From Lachnospiraceae bacterium JC7 (lineage in GTDB: Bacteria; Bacillota; Clostridia; Lachnospirales; Lachnospiraceae), in the NCBI GenBank assembly GCA_000513555.1, contig ALYD01000004.1, positions 62,001 to 126,000 of the forward strand: a stretch of DNA of 64,000 nucleotides, in the 5' to 3' direction. The notes beneath the pieces were generated by a model, which was not told the origin of the DNA, made no database searches, and saw nothing but the letters and a program-made list of their open reading frames with translations. The number at the start of each line of letters is the position of its first letter. Position 1 is the stretch's first letter. Of the stretch, positions 60,451 to 64,000 are shown piece after piece. Made by a program: the position numbers and the translations under genes.

Positions 60451-61833
60451 TTACAACATTCCTCCGAGAATTGATAACAAAAGTGATCCGATTATGAGGA
60501 TAATGGAACCACCGATTCTTGATGAGATCTGCGAGAACGGCATGAGCTCCATTCTGTCTGCTGCTGAAAGAACGGCAACGTCTCCTGTTCCGCCCATGTT
60601 AGCCATACAAAGACCTGCAGTTATACCGGCCTCCAGCGGATAGAATCCAACCAGTTTTCCTACAAATGCAGCACCTATAAATGCACCTATACATGTAAGG
60701 AGGCAAAGCACGAGATATGTAAGTGAGAAGCTTGCGATAACTGTACCGAGCTCCAGATAGCAGATACCTATACCTACGAGAAGTGTGGTTGTAAGATTCT
60801 TCATGATAAACTGGAACCACTGGAAGCAGTCGATCTCGATGTCTTCAGGAATGATATCGAGAACCTTGCAGACTGCTACGGAAATGATCATCCATGCATA
60901 TGCGTGGATACTTACTGAAGGAACCAGCATAGTCCAGAATTTGGAAACTATATAGCCCCATGCGAAGAATGAACATGATACGAAAAGTCCCTTTCCGAGA
61001 TTTGTAACATTTACATGATCTCTCTTCTTCTGCATCTCGGGACTTATCTCGTACTCTGCGGCATTGGCCTGACCTGTTCTCATAAGTGCGCCCTTACCGT
61101 TTAAGTTTCCGCTGAGAACCTTTGAAAAAACACCTGCCATAACGATGGAGATCGCATTACCGATGGCAACCGCCGGTGTCATGGTGGATATGGCTTCATC
61201 AGCCGTCATGGTTCCCGATGATTCAAAGATCTTTGAAAGTGGAACTGCGCCGGCTCCCATTCCACCGCCCATGATAGGAAGTGCGATAAGGAGAACTGAC
61301 TTGATAACGCCAAAGCCCATCACAGCACCTGCAACACCTGCAAGCAGGAATGAAAGAACGATAGCTCCGAAGATAGCCGGGAAATATCTCGCTGCTGCCT
61401 TTGCAAGAAGCTTTCTGTTCATGCCGAGGATGGAACCGCAGATAAGAGCTGCGATATAGAAATCCAGGAACGCACCTGTCGGCTTGAAGAATGTGGTGAT
61501 ATTTCCTATGAGATCCAGCTTTATACCCATGGCATAAACTTTATTCTCAGCGTCCAGAAGTTTGGGAAGAAGATTGAAATAATTGAGTGCCGCCGATCCG
61601 AAGATAACAACGATAGCTCCGCCGCCGAGATAATCCTTGATTATCGGTGTCCTGTTTCCTATCTCATTCAGTATGGTTCCGATGACTATCATAAATGCAA
61701 AACATCCTGCCATACCCTGCGGTAAAACACCAAGATAAGTAGCTGCAAGGACTATCGCTGAAAAAACAGCGAAGACAGTCCATGGCAGCTCAAACAATTT
61801 TAAACCTTTGTAGCCTTCTGTACTCTTTGCCAT
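60451..61833 (-). CDS. 2-hydroxycarboxylate transporter (malate/citrate type)
   Basis: A 460-residue polytopic membrane carrier with the 2HCT signature GGGMGAGAVPLSKI and a second one at GLCMANMGGTGDVAVLSAADRM. Family members are Na+ or H+ coupled and carry malate or citrate. The adjacent malic enzyme favours malate. AAGGAGGG precedes the ATG. The upstream region is shared with a divergent two-component system. Confidence 0.92.
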   Translation of the reverse strand: MAKSTEGYKGLKLFELPWTVFAVFSAIVLAATYLGVLPQGMAGCFAFMIVIGTILNEIGNRTPIIKDYLGGGAIVVIFGSAALNYFNLLPKLLDAENKVYAMGIKLDLIGNITTFFKPTGAFLDFYIAALICGSILGMNRKLLAKAAARYFPAIFGAIVLSFLLAGVAGAVMGFGVIKSVLLIALPIMGGGMGAGAVPLSKIFESSGTMTADEAISTMTPAVAIGNAISIVMAGVFSKVLSGNLNGKGALMRTGQANAAEYEISPEMQKKRDHVNVTNLGKGLFVSCSFFAWGYIVSKFWTMLVPSVSIHAYAWMIISVAVCKVLDIIPEDIEIDCFQWFQFIMKNLTTTLLVGIGICYLELGTVIASFSLTYLVLCLLTCIGAFIGAAFVGKLVGFYPLEAGITAGLCMANMGGTGDVAVLSAADRMELMPFSQISSRIGGSIILIIGSLLLSILGGML

Positions 61834-61866
61834 AAAACCCTCCTTAAATTAACAACGGTTTCTCAA

Positions 61867-61943
61867 GTGAGATGTTACGGCAGTTACTTGTTTTCCAAAG
61901 ATATTTCAGATCTGATCTGCCATTCACGACTCAGACATCTCAC
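61867..61943. promoter_or_regulatory. Inverted repeat in the divergent malate promoter region
   Basis: GTGAGATGT (61867-61875) and its complement ACATCTCAC (61935-61943) are 59 bases apart, between the transporter and sensor kinase genes. They could be operator half-sites for the response regulator, possibly with looping. Confidence 0.45.
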
Positions 61944-61949
61944 TATATG

Positions 61950-61978
61950 TTGCATTTCTGTATTTGAATATATACAAT
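61950..61978 (+). promoter_or_regulatory. Sensor kinase promoter
   Basis: TTGCAT (61950-61955) and TACAAT (61973-61978) are 17 bases apart; the leader is about 65 bases. Confidence 0.6.
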
Positions 61979-62049
61979 TTTAGAAACGGTTTTAAGCTTT
62001 TGAAACTTAAAAAAATAGTTATTTTTTTATCATTCAGGAGGCCGAATTT

Positions 62050-63696
62050 TTGAAGAATCCATTTCAAAGGGTCACAGGTCTGTCCCAGATACTCATTAAC
62101 ACATTTATCATAACCGCTGTAAGTACTCTGATACTTACAACTGCACTTTTGTACACCACCATCCGTATCTCCGCGGCACGGCTGGAAAATACCATAGAGG
62201 AGATACTTGTTTCCAATGCTGATATTCTGGCATCCTCCGACAGTGTGAAAAATGCGCTTATCAATAAAAACTGTGATGCTTCACTGATGCATTTTCTGGA
62301 TTCCATCGTTATTACAAGTGATACCATCGATATCATATCCATAGCTGACACAAACTCGATACGTGTATATCACATAAGGCATAACCTCATCGGACAATCC
62401 TTCGTAGGCGGTGATCAGACGGAAGCCTTGAATGGAAAATCCTATCTAAGCTTTGCTACAGGTACAGAAGGGCCTCAAAAAAGAGCCTTTCACCCTGTAT
62501 ATGACGATTCGGAAAACGTCATCGGTTTCGTTATGGTATCCACCAGGATGTCCCAGGTACAGGAACTAAAATACAAACTGCTTATGCAGTACAGGTGGCT
62601 TTTCATAGCAGCTCTGGCCACCAGCATTCTCATCCCCGAGGTCATTTATAAAATGCTCAGTAACGTTCTTCTGGGAAACCGTCCTGAGCGTCTGGTATAC
62701 TTATATCAGGCACAGCTCGGACTTCTGAATACTCTGGAGGAAGGCATACTTTCCATAGACAAAAACGGAGTCATCAAGCTTTCCAATGCTGCTGCCGAAC
62801 GTATCCTGCTTGCCCAGAAGGAAGAACTCGAGCAGCACAACATCTCTTCTTTCCTGACGACCGACGACGGAAGAAGCGTTCTGGACATAAAGAAGAATAC
62901 CAAAAACCTGGCATCCTCAAGACCTAATGTTCTCATGCACATAAACCCTCTTTACGAAGGAAAAAAGCAGACCGGACTCACACTCATACTTATAGATAAA
63001 ACAGAAGCACAACGTCAGGCCGAACAGCTTACGGGTTCCATGCATATGATCTCGGCATTGCGTGCCAACAGACATGACTTTATGAACAAGCTTCAGGTCA
63101 TATACGGTCTCATCCAGATGGGAACTCCCGAGAAGGCCGCGGCATATATAAACGAAGTTTCCGAGATACAGCATAATGTCGAAGACCCGATCCTTCATAA
63201 GATCAGAAATGTCAATCTGGCAGCTCTTATACTCGGAAAGCTTCAGAATATGCTGGAAACAGATATAGATATGAATATATCTTCGGAAAGTGATATTCCG
63301 AGACACAGTGCTTTTCTTTCCAGCAGGGAGCTCGTTACTATCGTGGGAAATCTTCTGGAAAATGCCATAGAAGCCATAAATATGAAGCAGGGAAATGATG
63401 CCAGAACCATCGATCTTCAGATCACGGAGACCGATGAATATCTCATTATTTCTGTATCCGATACCGGAATAGGAATAAAAGAAGCAGACCTTGAAAAGAT
63501 CTTTTCTTACGGATACAGTACGAAGTCTGATAACGGACGGGGAAACGGGCTTTATATAACAAGGGAGATCGTCACGAGACACTATGGAAATATAGATGTA
63601 GAATCAGAACCGGGAGAAGGTACGACCTTTGAGCTTTTCTTCACTGAGGTAAGGACCGGATTCAGAAATGAATTCAGGGAATATGTTCCAGAATGA
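62050..63696 (+). CDS. CitA/DcuS-family sensor histidine kinase (MaeK-like)
   Basis: The start is a TTG preceded by AGGAGG. It has helix 1 near 13-35, an extracytoplasmic sensor to about 180 (PASC/Cache type for C4-dicarboxylates), helix 2 near 183-205, a cytoplasmic PAS domain at about 214-320, and the phospho-accepting His342 in RHDFMNKLQVI. The ATPase domain has NLLENAIEAI and DTGIGIKEADL. 548 residues is typical. It diverges from the 2HCT transporter and probably senses malate or citrate. Confidence 0.93.
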   Translation: MKNPFQRVTGLSQILINTFIITAVSTLILTTALLYTTIRISAARLENTIEEILVSNADILASSDSVKNALINKNCDASLMHFLDSIVITSDTIDIISIADTNSIRVYHIRHNLIGQSFVGGDQTEALNGKSYLSFATGTEGPQKRAFHPVYDDSENVIGFVMVSTRMSQVQELKYKLLMQYRWLFIAALATSILIPEVIYKMLSNVLLGNRPERLVYLYQAQLGLLNTLEEGILSIDKNGVIKLSNAAAERILLAQKEELEQHNISSFLTTDDGRSVLDIKKNTKNLASSRPNVLMHINPLYEGKKQTGLTLILIDKTEAQRQAEQLTGSMHMISALRANRHDFMNKLQVIYGLIQMGTPEKAAAYINEVSEIQHNVEDPILHKIRNVNLAALILGKLQNMLETDIDMNISSESDIPRHSAFLSSRELVTIVGNLLENAIEAINMKQGNDARTIDLQITETDEYLIISVSDTGIGIKEADLEKIFSYGYSTKSDNGRGNGLYITREIVTRHYGNIDVESEPGEGTTFELFFTEVRTGFRNEFREYVPE

Positions 63697-63795
63697 TCAG
63701 GAACACAGATCCTATAAACCTGGCAGGAAATACAGCAGGCTGACTATTTAATTACAGTAATCAAGGCATCTAAAGTCACATAAAAGAGGAAAAAT

Positions 63796-64000
63796 ATGTA
63801 TAAAGCTATAATAGTTGAGGACAATGCTCCTGTAGCGGAGATCAACCGGGAATATCTTATAAAATGCGGTGATTTCGAGATCGCCGCCGTTTTTAAGGAC
63901 GGCGCAGAAGCTCTGGAATATCTGAAAAACAACACTGTGGATCTTGCCATACTTGATGTATATATGCCGAAGATGGATGGCATGCATCTTCTGCATAAGC
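63796..64000 (+). CDS. Response regulator (CitB/MaeR-like), cut by window end
   Basis: The receiver domain starts MYKAIIVEDNAPVAEIN with the acidic pair at residues 8-9 and the phospho-acceptor Asp54 in LAILDVYMPKMDGMHLL. Only 68 residues are visible. AGAGGAAAAAT precedes the ATG. It is the partner of the histidine kinase 99 bases upstream and should activate the malate genes. Confidence 0.92.
   Translation, partial: MYKAIIVEDNAPVAEINREYLIKCGDFEIAAVFKDGAEALEYLKNNTVDLAILDVYMPKMDGMHLLHK

Noticed and set aside
1-64000. CRISPR arrays, insertion sequences, tRNA or rRNA genes
   Set aside because: No repeat-spacer pattern, transposase, cloverleaf or rRNA segment was seen by eye; a tRNA scan could still settle small RNA genes.

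Overview
The window looks like chromosome of a low-to-mid GC, Gram-positive anaerobe of the Clostridia, most likely Lachnospiraceae (Butyrivibrio or a relative). The signs are AGGAGG-type ribosome binding sites, a sufCBDSU operon, HPr/enzyme I PTS genes, Rex, a DUF3793 protein beside a flavodoxin, choline-binding-type wall repeats and many intrinsic terminators. The family assignment is inferred from protein character. I saw no rRNA, tRNA, CRISPR array, insertion sequence or prophage. Both ends cut genes: yebC at the left and a response regulator at the right.

Left third (1-26 kb), almost all on the minus strand, is housekeeping: yebC; rex-acpS-nnrD; purA; a CcdA-TlpA fusion; purB; dapA-dapB; typA; a YigZ protein; a class A penicillin-binding protein; an RpiB-like isomerase; the sufCBDSU iron-sulfur operon; a rhodanese/PP-loop ATPase fusion translationally coupled to a radical SAM protein; and a membrane diguanylate cyclase.

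Middle (26-42 kb): an S1-domain protein; a flavodoxin-DUF3793 pair behind a promoter filled with TTAGG/CCTAA palindromes; cyclophilin; ptsH-ptsI; a probable sucrose locus (PTS IIBCA, HAD phosphatase, amylosucrase-like GH13, divergent ROK fructokinase); a CLC channel or antiporter; a Tim44-like protein; a TIGR01212 radical SAM protein; and an EAL phosphodiesterase.

Right third (42-64 kb) is more accessory and surface-directed: a barnase-like lipoprotein RNase with its barstar; a choline-binding-repeat protein; a FliB homologue; a secreted metalloprotease; a flavin-linked reductase lipoprotein near a NusG-domain-II protein; an alanine/glycine symporter; a UvrD-type helicase; a lipoprotein; an orphan FliD-like protein; and a malate locus (2HCT transporter, small membrane protein, malic enzyme, divergent CitA-type two-component system).

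The most notable signals are regulatory. Three genes have a -10 box exactly 7 nt from an ATG with no ribosome binding site, which suggests leaderless mRNAs. Palindromes of DtxR type sit inside and around a consensus promoter. Terminators separate dapA from dapB and ptsH from ptsI. Long hairpins lie at the 5' ends of the purB and typA messages. HPr has lysine where the regulatory Ser46 should be. I found no clearly unprecedented multi-gene system; the barnase/barstar pair, the non-canonical sucrose locus and the rhodanese/PP-loop plus radical SAM pair are the best candidates for follow-up.
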